Both the position numbers and the translations under genes were made by a program. 64,000 nt of DNA from positions 28,553,809-28,617,808 of the forward strand of contig JACBWW010000008.1 of the NCBI GenBank assembly GCA_020086605.1, given 5' to 3'. The stretch is from Lanius collurio. Taxonomy: Eukaryota; Chordata; Aves; Passeriformes; Laniidae. Below the pieces are notes generated by a model that was not told the origin of the DNA, did not search any database, and worked only from the letters and a program-made list of their open reading frames with translations. Shown here one piece after another: positions 12,649 to 22,690 of this stretch. Within the stretch, counting starts at the first letter, position 1, and each line of letters opens with the position of its first letter.

Positions 12649-15600
12649 CTGCCGAGAGAGAGGACAGGGGGTCAAGGGGGACACTGGGGACACTGACCTG
12701 CCCCACACTCTGCACTCCCTCCCATATTCCCCCCATTCCCCACCCTGCACCTCGACTCACTTGGTAGTGCCTTCAAGTGGGTGGCAGCAACCAGAAAGTT
12801 GGGTTTGGTCTTGTCCTTGCCATGTTTCCTCACCCGGAGCCTGAGGATGAGAGCAGTGGTGGCTGAAGACCCCAAGCAGCCCCCCTGAGCATTGGGATTG
12901 CCCACATTCCCAGTGATCCTGCTCTGTGTTTCCATCCAGCTGTGCCCAGCTCAGTTTAACCTCTCCAGTGGGTCAGCTCCAGGGCTACAGCAGGAACTGG
13001 TCACAAGATAGAACAGGATTGGGATGGGAACAGGGACTGACAGCAGAGCAGGAGCATGGCATGGAGATCCCATGGCAGGATGAGAGGGGATGTGGTCAAG
13101 ATCCCCAGGGATTCCCAGGGAGCAAAGGCACATGGAGGGGTGTCTCTGCTGACTCTGGAGTGTGTGAATCCCCAGCAGGAGCCTTTGGGTAGATATTAAA
13201 AGCAGCAGCATCTTGAGGGGATTCAGAGAAAGGTCCCTTGGATCTGAGATCATTGGAAAGACCCCAGGCCAGGCTAGGCAGTACTGGGCATGCTGGGAAG
13301 AGGCTCTGGGGTGACACAGGGGCAAGGGGAGTGTAAAACACCCTATAGGGCATCAAGTGTGTTTTGGAAGGGCCCCAGAGCGGGGCTGGGGGATCACAGG
13401 GCACTCCATGCTGAGGGTTCAGGATGGGATACGGACAACAATCATACAGACTCTCCTCAAAACCCAGCCTACCAGATGAGGATGGTGATGACAAGAACAG
13501 CAGCCAGGACAAAGAAGGCGAAGATCCCAAGGGACACCATGATGGCCATCTTCTCCAAAGGGTCACTGTGATCTGGGACAGAGAGACTGTCACAGCCGAG
13601 GGACGCCACAGTCCCCAGCAGCCAGGGAATCCTACAGCATGCTCCTGGACACTCCAGCAGCCCAGCCACACACGGGCATGGGTCAAGAGACCTTTCCCAC
13701 TGCTCTCAGCCACACACACAGCACTCCTGTCCACCACCCCCAGCTCTACTCACTGATGGGCTCAGGGTTGGGAGCCTGGGAGGGCTCCTCTGCCAGGCTC
13801 TCCAGTCTGGCATCTGTAGTGGTTTCTTCACTTGCTGTGGAGGCCAGGTCTGGAAGAACAGAAGAGATGGAAACACTCACCAAAAGCATAGGCAGCACCC
13901 CAGCGACCCACAGAGAGGAGCAAGGAAGGGTGTCCTTGTGCCCCGGAGATCCCTTGAGCCCAAGGGTGTCACCAAGGTGCTAATGGTGCTCTGGAAGCCC
14001 CGCTCTGTCCCAAGCCTGTGGGGGACAGTCCCCAAATGGCATCAGCACAGCTGTAGGCTGACATGGACTGGGAGAGGTTTTGTCCTCCTGCAGCTCTGCC
14101 TCCCAGCCTTAAGTGACCTGGGAATTGAGACTTGCTCTGGTTGATATTTGGGGGAACGAGTGCCATGGGGAAGAGACTCAGGAGGGGCTTTGGGAGGGAT
14201 GGCACAACGTGGTAGGCTGCTGGGGACTGCAGCCTGCCCCTCTCTCACCTCTGACTGGTGTTGCCCGGGCCTCAGCACTCCACTCACTCCAATTCCCCGC
14301 ATCCAGGAAATCCTTGGCACTGACTTGGACCACGTGCTCCAGCCCAGCGAAGGCATCCGTGATAATCTCAGACAGATTCACCGTCTCTACCTGTGCCAGG
14401 CAGAGGGGAGCTGTGGGGCAGGCAGGGGCATCCCTCACTACCCTCCCTGGCCCCATGCACACCCCACTCCTGTGCTGGCCCTGCCTTTGCTTGCACACTT
14501 ACCACGGACCAGGAACGGTGGATGATGGGTCGGTACTGGAGCCGAAACCTTAACTGGAAGTGGGGTTCCTTGGGCCAGGAGGAAGGGTACTTCCAGCTCA
14601 CATGGAGCCGCCGTGGGGCCAGGGGGATGGGCTTCACCACCAAGCCCTCCGGAGGGTCCGGCTTAACTATGTGGGGGAGGACAGGAAGCCCTTGTCACCC
14701 CGCACTGCCGTGCACAGGGGTGAAGGGTTCCACCCACAGGTAACTGTCCAGAAATGGACAAACAGTGGGACAGACAGATGGGCTGACAGGGACTCACTGA
14801 TGGCCTGCATGGTGATGTCAAGGAGGCGGTAGTTGAAGCCCAGGGGGTTCACCTCGGTGATGTTCAGGCGGTAGGAGCTCCAGAACTCTGACCTGTGGAC
14901 GGTGCAGGTGCCGGGGCGGGATGGATCCTGCAGGCACAGCCCCATGTGCCCGTTCCTGTTCCTGCAGACAGGGAGGCAGGGTGGTGACACGTCCTACCCA
15001 CCCACCATGCACAGTTTCCAAATGCTGACAAGAAGGAGCCATGGGAGACCCTCACACCAAGACCCTGGTGGGGGAGGCAGCCCCTCTGGCTCAGCTGCAC
15101 TCACCCTTCCAGAGTCTGGCATGTCCCTCCTGGGCACGACAGAAGGGACCCCCATCCCAGCTCCACATTCCCCTGGGAGGGTCCCTCCCTGAGAAAAACC
15201 CGTGTCCCAGACTCCCAGGCTTAGGTAGCTGGCTCCCTGATGGGGACCCCGAGCTCTTGCTTTGAGGTCTCTGCTAAAGACAGCCACAGAGCCTCTGGGA
15301 TGGGGGCCAGTCCCTGGGGAGCAGGAGCAGGGTGGGAGTCAGTCCTACCTCCGCTTTTCTTCGCCTGTCAGCGATTTCTTCCTGCCATGGAGACAGATGG
15401 GAAAGCAGATGATTAGGATGAGGGGGCAGCACAAAGCAAACCCCACCAAGACCCAGAAGAGGGACAGGGCTCCACACTGCAAAGCAGCCTCCCCACTCCC
15501 ACGTTGACATACACATGTGACAGCATGGGGGACAGAGCTAAAACCATGTCCAGCTCTTCTGGAGAACAGCCTGGCAGCAGGAGCTAGGAGTCCCAGGGAA

Positions 15601-17285
15601 AAGAAATGGGACCCCTTTCCCTGCCTGAGGTTTCATCGGCAAAGACACGGAGACACTGATAAAAGCAGCTCCCCTGTGCCTGGCTTCACCCTCCCCCTAC
15701 AGCCCCCCAAATCCCTTGCTTCCACTCCCCCTCTCTGTGGTCCCCCTGATACTCCACTCAGCCCCCTCCCCACCAAGCCCTCAGCTCCTGCAGCTTTCAG
15801 CAGGGCTGTGCTTTATGAGCTCCATTGGACTTCAAAGCCGCCTGCTAATTTGGCTTGCAGGGATAATTAGAAGCAGCAATGCTGTCAGGGCTCCTTTCAT
15901 CCCAAAGCATGCTGGAGCGCGGAGGCTTGCGGATGACCTGCTTCTCTTTTATTGCCCCTCTGGTGCTGGCAGAGCTGTCAGCAGGGAGGGAGCCTGCCTG
16001 TGCCAGCCTCCCAATGCTGCTGAGACCCTCACTGAGAGCAAGCAAATGTCTGGTGCTCTGTTTACCCCAAAACAGGACTTGCTCTGGGGTGCAGCATAGT
16101 CCTTGGGGAAGAGGGGAACCCCAGGCATGTGTGGGATGACCAGATGGATTTGGTGGTTATCCTTGGCTGTGATCCAGAGCTCACACCGTAACTCCCCCAG
16201 TCCATGCCCTGTGGGGATATTTCACCTGTATGTGGTGATGTATCTGGTGGGGAGGAAGGTCTCCACACTGGAGGTCCAGGAGCAAGAGAAATTCTCATAG
16301 TCAGACGCTCTGCAGGACACAAAGGGGACTCCAGGCAGGTCTGGGGTCCGCGGGAAGCAGCAGTCAGCAAGGAGACCCCCCACCCTGCAGCCCATCCAGC
16401 ACACAGGGATGCCTGTGTCAACACAAAGCCCCCTTTTGGCAAGCCCTTGGCAGGGGTGCACGCACCACCCTCCCCCTGGAACAGCCCGTGCTACTCACGC
16501 CCCAGACGCAGGGACACCGTGTGCAGGAGGCCGCCGTCCTCGCCGTGGCAGCTGTATGTTCCCATGGAGGCCAAGCTGGCACTTGGCAGCACCAGGGATC
16601 CCTGCTGGACGGCTGAGCCCTCTGGCAGTGCTGTGGCACCTGCTCGTCTCCATTGCACTGGCGAGCTGAGGAGGAGAGACCAGGCCAGCTGCGTTAGTGG
16701 ACAGGGATGGCGGGTCACCCCAGGCCCACCCTGTAAACCATCCCATTGGATAAATCCCTAGTTGTGCACGGAAAAAACTTACCCAGCATGGACACCAGGG
16801 CATGACAGGTTCACATCTGTCCCCAGCTGTCCATACTGCACTCCTGGAGGGACACACATGCCCAGATGGGTGTTAGCACTCCATGCCACCCCACGCCAGG
16901 GCTGGGGGCACAGGTGGAGAGCCTCTGGGGCTGTACCCCACAGTGGGGACTGGTTGTGGGGTCTTGCTTCTCACAGATACCACCATGGGGGTCTTGCTGG
17001 GGATGGACAATGAGCAGAAATGGGGGAGTACTGGCCACAGGCTGGCCATCACTGTAGTGTGTAGGGCTGTGTTTCGTGTAGCCCTGGTAGGTCTGTTCCT
17101 GTCTGGATGGAATGGGCTGCCCTTGGGTCCTCATGCCTGGAACATGGTGGAGGTGCTGTATGAGGGGGCTTAGTGGGGATCTCACCTTCCTCTCCCCAGT
17201 CTTCAGGGATGGCAAAGGAGGCTGATGCCAGGGCTGCTGCAAGGAACACCATCACCCTGCCCAGGCCTGGGATGGAACTGTGCAT
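12632..17285 (-). CDS. IL11RA: Interleukin-11 receptor subunit alpha, complete coding region in 12 exons
   Basis: Binds IL-11 at the cell surface and recruits gp130 for JAK/STAT3 signalling (family knowledge). The twelve exons on this strand all have GT donors, AG acceptors and matching phases, and join into 412 residues; human IL11RA has 422. Visible parts in order: signal peptide 1 to about 25; Ig-like domain with C48 and C93; first FNIII domain with the four cytokine-receptor cysteines C119, C129, C168 and C178; second FNIII domain from about 215 with WSEWS at 302-306; acidic Thr/Ser-rich stalk 317-350; membrane segment 356-381; tail of about 31 residues with no Box1 motif. N-glycosylation sequons lie at N45, N126, N192, N273, N301 and N348. 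The start is chosen because the exon opens with ATG and matches the human N-terminal pattern (M-x-S-S...GL-RV). EBI3 or IL6R are poorer fits, given the ITDA-AGL, SA-DFLDAG and EFWS-YR-N-TEVNPLG signatures. Confidence 0.95.
12761..12840 (-). CDS. IL11RA: IL11RA coding exon 11: cytoplasmic tail
   Basis: 80 bp encoding a stop-transfer basic cluster and tail [19 protein letters not shown], then THLKALP. It parallels the human LRLRRGGKDGSPKPGFLAS tail. Acceptor CATCCTCAG, donor GTGAGT. Confidence 0.88.
13473..13572 (-). CDS. IL11RA: IL11RA coding exon 10: transmembrane segment
   Basis: 100 bp encoding DPLEK followed by an uninterrupted hydrophobic stretch ([20 protein letters not shown] and on to TILIW, residues 356-381). 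The donor GTAGGC splits the Trp codon. Confidence 0.92.
13754..13849 (-). CDS. IL11RA: IL11RA coding exon 9: membrane-proximal stalk
   Basis: 96 bp encoding an acidic Ser/Thr/Pro-rich linker ([19 protein letters not shown] and further [11 protein letters not shown]). Low complexity, as expected for the O-glycosylated, protease-sensitive stalk between the FNIII domain and the membrane. It joins exon 10 across a split Asn codon that makes an N-H-S sequon. Confidence 0.85.
14249..14390 (-). CDS. IL11RA: IL11RA coding exon 8: second FNIII domain with WSXWS box
   Basis: 142 bp. It encodes [19 protein letters not shown], then DAGNWSEWS (WSEWS at residues 302-306) and ARATPVR. It starts in phase 0 and ends in phase 1, the same phases as the CNTFR exon at 62421-62601, which supports common descent. 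Confidence 0.96.
14503..14666 (-). CDS. IL11RA: IL11RA coding exon 7: second FNIII domain, N-terminal half
   Basis: 164 bp encoding the interdomain KPDPPEGL hinge, [15 protein letters not shown] and [13 protein letters not shown], all typical of the cytokine-binding FNIII domain of IL11RA. Donor GTAAGT, acceptor CCACATAG. It ends in phase 0. Confidence 0.95.
14798..14961 (-). CDS. IL11RA: IL11RA coding exon 6: first FNIII domain, C-terminal half
   Basis: 164 bp encoding the second cysteine pair (C168 and C178) and the highly conserved [20 protein letters not shown] segment with sequon N192-I-T, then [10 protein letters not shown]. Acceptor GTCTGCAG, donor GTGAGT. Confidence 0.95.
15349..15381 (-). 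CDS. IL11RA: IL11RA coding exon 5: 33-bp microexon
   Basis: It encodes the basic/acidic loop [10 protein letters not shown] in the first FNIII domain. Acceptor CATGGCAG and donor GTAGGA are clear. Its length is a multiple of three and the flanking phases are equal, so skipping it would keep frame and remove 11 residues. The position matches the variable loop after TSYRKK in human IL11RA. Confidence 0.85.
16226..16340 (-). CDS. IL11RA: IL11RA coding exon 4: first FNIII domain, N-terminal half
   Basis: 115 bp encoding C119 and C129 within [14 protein letters not shown], the first disulfide of a class I cytokine receptor, then a LPTRYITTY strand that matches IL11RA closely. The sequon N126-F-S overlaps the motif. 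The donor is a weaker GTGAAA. Confidence 0.94.
16499..16665 (-). CDS. IL11RA: IL11RA coding exon 3: body of Ig-like domain
   Basis: 167 bp. It contains the Ig core Trp59 (PVQWRR), a GTYSC motif with the second Ig cysteine C93, and the final HTVSLRLG strand. Acceptor CTCCTCAG and donor GTGAGT; joins in frame on both sides. Confidence 0.93.
16783..16843 (-). CDS. IL11RA: IL11RA coding exon 2: start of Ig-like domain
   Basis: 61 bp encoding [20 protein letters not shown], matching the family VQYGQ-G...L-CPGV-AG motif. It contains the first Ig cysteine C48 and the sequon N45-L-S. Acceptor CCTCCAG, donor GTAAGT; phases join exons 1 and 3. Confidence 0.93.
17186..17285 (-). CDS. IL11RA: IL11RA coding exon 1: start codon and signal peptide
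   Basis: The ATG (17285-17283) sits directly at a splice acceptor with a pyrimidine tract, so at least one non-coding 5' exon must lie upstream. It encodes [15 protein letters not shown] followed by an Ala/Ser-rich hydrophobic stretch and an acidic EDWGEE, a normal signal peptide. The donor is GTGAG and the exon ends in phase 1. Confidence 0.9.
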
Positions 17286-18002
17286 CTGGAGGAGGCAGAG
17301 AAGGGAGGAGAGAGTGTTATTCCCTTCTCTGGGGCAGTTGTCATGGTCCAGAGCCCACAGCATTCCTGCAGGGCCACGGATTCTGCATCTCACTCTCATC
17401 TTATCCCTTCCTGCTGGGGACAGAACAGGGACTGAATCCCAGGACCCCAGCTGGGACATCTGGCAGTGTCTGTGCCACAGTCACAGCTGGTTCCTGGCTG
17501 CTGAGCAGTCCCCACGCCTGGAGCAGGGATGCAGAGAGCCAACACTGACCAGGAGCTTGGGGCTGTGTCGGTTGGCAGGATTAAGGGTTCTTTGCCACTG
17601 CAATCCTGTGCTGGGAGTCTTGGCTGGCTCCCAGCCCCAGGGTGGTCCAGAGACCTGTGCATGTGCAGCTGGGGTGGGAAGGGACCAAGGAGAAATTCTG
17701 GCCTGTATTTATGTGGCAGGTGACAGCAATCTGATCGAAACAGGCTAACACAGCCGGGGAGAACAGGGCTGTGATAGCTCAGGCTGTACCAAGTCTCACA
17801 TCACTGCCCAGGCCTGCACCCACTGTGAGGCTGGTCCATGTAGGTCTCCATTTGTGGGAAAATGGCCCTGAAATCCCTTCCTCCCACTCAGAGATCACCA
17901 GTAGGTCTGGGGTGAGAGGGGAAGGGGATGCAGAGTCACAGATGTGCACCCAACTCTTCATGGGTCAACCCCTGCCACAGACTGAAGTCTCCCTGCCAGC
18001 AT

Positions 18003-18345
18003 GACCCTTTCCATCCCAACCTACACCACTGTGCCCACATCAGCCAGTGTCACCCTGGCCAACACAGCCAGTGTTGCCCTGTCCTGCCTTACCACCATCA
18101 CCCTGTCCATCACAGCCAGCAGTGCTCTACGATTTCTACGCCAGCCAGCACCCTTTCTGTGCCAGCCAGCACTACTCTAAAGCATCTGGATGCTCCTGCA
18201 GAGTCCTGCATCAGCAGGACATATCAGTCAGTGTCACCCTGTCCATCCCAGCCACATCACTCTACCTGTGCCAGCCAACATCACCCCAGGGCATCCATCC
18301 CGGCCAGCATCATGCTGCTCCTACCAGCAGTGCCACACTGTCTCA
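18003..18345. repeat. Degenerate CCAGCCAGCA-type minisatellite
   Basis: Repeating CAGCCAGTGTCACCCTGTCC-like blocks, diverged, 20-40 bp apart. The open frames across it are by-products of the repeat. Confidence 0.65.
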
Positions 18346-18921
18346 TTCAGTCAGAAATGAATAATTTCACCCTGGAATACCCCCCTGCCCACCCCTCACG
18401 AATGGATAGGCCTGTTTATTTACACCCACACCATTGGGCTCTGCTCCTAGCTGCAGGCAGGGGCTGAGGGCACAAAAGACAGTGAGCTCCCTGCCAGCCC
18501 CAAGTGCAGGCATAAATCTATAGGCATAAATCTGTGTCCCCCTGGGTTCAACAGCTGCAAGACTGGAAGAAGGGATGCTCCAGCCCAGCAAAGCACCCCA
18601 GAGCAGCAGCTGATTCCCCTCCTGTGGTCGACTGCCCATGGCCACAGACCAAACCGCCTGGCAAAGGAAACAAGAGCTACAAGGCAATCTGCTGCAGGGG
18701 GGAAGGCGTGTGGCACCCCACATCAACCCCGCTCTGAACATGCCAGGCAGCCTCAAACACAAGCCCCAAATGTAAATAATTTCATGAGACTGTCATAAGC
18801 TTTTCCTACCAAACCACCCTAGAAATGTTCCCAAGAAATATCAGTTAAAAGGTCTCTGCCAAAACTATGCTGGTAAGTAACTGGGAACATTTGGCCTGAA
18901 AGTAAAATATTTTGGTGATGG

Positions 18922-18937
18922 AAAAAAAAAAAAAAAA
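18922..18937. repeat. Poly-A tract
   Basis: Sixteen consecutive A in an AT-rich stretch. No retroposed gene is recognised upstream of it. Confidence 0.85.
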
Positions 18938-19255
18938 GAAAAGAAGACAAAAATGAGTGTATTTTGTCTTAAAAGCAGCAACCAAAAATAACTCCAAAAA
19001 CCACGTGGGCCAGAGTGAAGGAATAGTTCTGGGAGGAGGGGGGAAGGGGAGTGGGTGTATGTGTGTATGTCAGGAAGAAGGGAGAGTGTGTTAATACACA
19101 GAGAGGAAAAATAATTTAAAAATAAAATAGTTTCTTCTCCTGACCACCCTGTCTTTTCATTCAAACACTGCAGAGGGTATCCAGCATGTCTCCATAATGA
19201 CCCTAATGGTTAAGTCTAGTTAGGGACCACTCACTTAGACCCTAATCCTCGTGAT

Positions 19256-19287
19256 CCCTAACTCTAACCCTAAACCTAACCCTAACA
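19256..19287. repeat. Interstitial telomere-like tract (CCCTAA)n
   Basis: Five or six CCCTAA-type units with small changes (CCCTAACT, AACCCTAAA, CCTAACCCTAACA). Flanking TTAGGG-like and CCCTAAT pieces within 60 bp suggest decay of a larger tract. Confidence 0.8.
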
Positions 19288-21589
19288 CCTCTCATCCCGA
19301 TGGCCAGTCCACAACCTCCACCCTTCATCATCCTTTGTCCCAGGGGTCCTTCCTCCCAGAGCTCCCCACCCTCACTCCAGCACCCCATGAGCTCCCCTGC
19401 CCCAGAGGGCCACCCCAGCCAGCACAGGGTGGGAAGGCAGCACGGAGCCCCTATAGACACACACTGACTCAGTAAATGACCCACATGAGCACTGCCAAAA
19501 CCTATCCCTGACAGAGCATTGCTGCAGAGAGAAGCAGCAGGGCAAGCCCTTCCTTGCCTGCCCAAAAGCCACAAACAACAGGGGAAAGAGCCACAGAGCC
19601 TGAGAAGACCCAGAGCCCTCATCAGCCCCAGGTGCAGAAGCAGTGCAGGGGGCCAGATGCTTCAAGACAGCCTAGCCAGAAAGGATACCCTTATTTTCTG
19701 CCACCAACCTCCCTGGCCAAGGGAAAAACAGGCATGCAAATGAACACAAGCATGAGTGGCCAGGCCCACCTTCCTTGGTGGCTCCACGCCCCCACAGACA
19801 GGCACACAGGCAGAGAAAACATCCCTTGATGCTTGCACCAGCAGTGACACATTCTGGGGACACAGAGTCCTGGCACAGTGGTCCTGGAGCCAAACTGGGA
19901 CAGAGGGAACAATCAGAGCTTTTCTTCCCTTCATGCTAATCCTGGCCAGAGAGACGCCTGCCGCCAGCCCGGGGCTGGGTGACATCCTGATGCCACAGCC
20001 AGGGTAGAGGGACCCAGCTCAGCCTGGGAGCGTGGTTTGGTCCCTGCAGAAAGGGCAGCAGTGCCAGACCCTGCCCCCTCAGCATGGGATGCTCTTGTCA
20101 CTGACACGGCCAGGGTCACCAGGCAGCCTGTGGCACCCGGGGATGTGAGCCAGAAATGCAAGGAGTCACTCTCCATCCATCCCTGATCCTGCTGTTCTGC
20201 CGGGCACCACTTGAGCTCATGAAAAAGTTTTTGGGCAGTGGTGGGCAGAAATCCTGATATAAGCCCCTTCCTGCATGCAAATTGAAGTGCTGTAAGCCAA
20301 AACTTCCTTCAAAATCATGGCCATGTGCACTGGCAGCAATGTCCACGCTGAGTGTGACAGTCCCCTCGGCACAGCTGCTCTGTGCCATGCTCTGCCGTGG
20401 CCTGGCAAAGCCCAGCACAGATTCCTGGGAGAAGCCAACTTTCCGTTGTGCTCAGTGCTTTGAAAGACATTGGGTTTTGTTTTCTTAGTGTTTTTTTGTT
20501 TTGCTTCATTTGAAGTTGCTCTTCAAAGCAAATGGGCCGCACACAGAGCTGGGACGGTGGGGACAGGGACAGAAGCAGATGACACTGTGCCTCAGGGCTG
20601 CAGATGGCAGCATGGAGATGTAGGATGCTCCCCATGGAGCACAGAAAACTGGGGTGCCTCCTAACCTCTTCCCAGGGTGGTCAGTGGCAGCATTGCTGCA
20701 AGTGATATGGCAGATAACCCAGGAGCACTTGGCAGCTCTGCCTGCCCTGTGCCAGGCCCTGATGAAGTCACCCACCTGCAAAAAGCAATGGGCAAAGGAC
20801 CAAAGCTGGTTCTAATGCCCCAGTGATGGCATCCCTCTGTACTCCTCCTGCTCCTGAGCTGGGGGAGCATCTCTGGCCCTGTGCTACCAACCCTCCTCTC
20901 TGCCAGTGACTGCTGTAGGAAACATGTCCTACGTTGAAATACGGCATTTCAAAGCAGTAGGAATTCCTCTCTCCTTATTTCCCTGTGAGGTTGGGAGCAG
21001 TGCTTTGCTAATCCCTCTGCTCCTGGCAGGCCTGCAGAAGCACCATGCCCTGCTCTGAGGAGTCATGGCATGGTCTGAGTACATCCCTGTGGCCACCGAT
21101 CTGCCCAGGGACCGGGAACTGTCCCACCCCTGCAGCACTGGTGACTTCCATCATCGCTGCATGAATGCGCCTGTGAGGTGGGGGAACATCAACTCCACTA
21201 CTGGAGGGTCCCCTGCAACAGCCACTCATCCCCTGAATGCTGCTGGCACCCTCCATGGGTGCCCAGAGAAAGCCCAGCAGTGGGTGCTGGAGGGAGGCAT
21301 GTCCCCCACCACCTTCAGGGCCACCAGGGCCATGCACCATCTTCAGGGCTACCAGCAGCACCTGAGGCAATACCTTGCCCACCTTGGGCACGGCAGGTTT
21401 GATGCTCTGTGCACCCTCCCCCTGGTGTCTTGGGGACCTCAGAAAGGGCTGTTTTCCTCTTCACCACTTTGGTGGGGTGCATGGGGTCCATGCCTGCTGT
21501 GGTGGGGGTACCATGCCATGCTGGGCTGTGCCAGAACACACACTTGCACAGCTGCAGCCAGTGCAACCCCAGCACACTGGAACTACCCC

Positions 21590-22090
21590 AGTTAAACCAG
21601 TAAAACCAATTGGAGACTTTCCATGTGAGGCCAGTGCAGTCCAATTAAGCCTGGTGCACAGTCTGAACATAGGACTAAACCCAGTTTAGTCCTGAAGTTC
21701 AGAGCAACATGAATATGGGGTTATACCCCACTCAGCCCAGGAGAATTAAATCCCACTCAGCCCAGGAGGAGAATTAAATCCAGTGCAGTCTAAATGTGTG
21801 GTTAAACTCAGCCCAGCTCAGGAGTGGGGCTAAACCCAGCTCAGCCAGAATGTGAGGCTGGACCTAGCATGTGTCAGACGTGGTTATGCCATCCTAATAT
21901 GGGGTTAAACTTGGCACAGCTCAGGAGTGGGGTTAACCCACAGCTCAATTCAAATACAGGATTAACCTCAGCATAGCCCAGTCACGGGGTTACACAGCTC
22001 AAATGTGGGGCTAAGGCAAAAGCGACCTGGGAGTGGGGTTAACCCCCAGCTCAGCCCAAACACAGGGATAACCCCAGCATCATTCAGGGA
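21590..22090. repeat. Degenerate minisatellite, unit about 28-32 bp
   Basis: Roughly 15 diverged copies of a unit reading like GTGGGGTTAAACCCAGCTCA plus GCCCA, with the inner palindrome GGTTAACC kept in several copies. It has no coding frame. Confidence 0.75.
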
Positions 22091-22598
22091 ACCAGTTATC
22101 TCCACAACCAGATACAATGCACATCTCCATCTAAACTACACCAACCCCCTCCAGCATCCACTGGTGACACCTAGCTGACCATAGCCCCACCAGTGTCCAC
22201 AGCCAAGCCCAAACCCCTCCATACCCTGAGGGTTACCTCTCTCCTCTGTGGAGCCAGCAGCTGCCAGCAGTTCCTGTTGCTGGGGGGGCCCTACACACCT
22301 CAGCATGTCAGCAGCACCATGGAAGTCAGCCTCTGCTCTTACCCCAGCCGGGAAACTCCCACCCCAACGCCCTGATTTCCGCTCTCCTCTGCTCCATCCT
22401 GCGGGAAGAAGTCTCTGGCTCCCGGTTGTAACTGGAGGAATCGGCAAGGGCCAAAACAGCGAGGGCTCTGTTAGCAGCCAGCAGCCCTGACACTGTGCCA
22501 GCTGGCAGTGCTGCATTCCGAGGGGGGAGAGAAGGGGTGCCCCCCTCTCCATCCCCATCCCCACACTCCTCTCTCCGAAGCCACGTGCCAGAGACATT

Positions 22599-22690
22599 CC
22601 TAAAAATAATCTCCCGGCTGTAAAGAAACCTAGCAGCGCTGTAGCTGTAGTATTGGTGGGTTTCCTTACAGCTTGGAGATTATTTTTAGG
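22599..22690. ncRNA. 92-nt near-perfect hairpin (pre-miRNA-like inverted repeat)
   Basis: The left arm 22599-22630 and right arm 22659-22690 are complementary at 29 of 32 positions (one further pair can be G:U), around a 28-nt spacer. Size and shape match an animal pre-miRNA, but I do not recognise a known family. Each arm contains CTAAAAATAA or its complement, a perfect MEF2 consensus, so a palindromic enhancer or short MITE-like element is an alternative. It can fold from either strand; no strand is preferred. Confidence 0.4.

Larger units (their letters stand above)
17286..22598. other. Upstream of IL11RA coding exons, no gene recognised
   Basis: Presumed IL11RA 5' intron or upstream region. 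Holds two minisatellites, a poly-A tract and the telomere-like tract listed separately; nothing else supportable. Confidence 0.5.

Noticed and set aside
12841..17285. Alternative identity as IL6R, EBI3 or IL27RA-like
   Set aside because: Exon-by-exon residue pattern, especially [22 protein letters not shown] and SAKDFLDAG, fits IL11RA much better.
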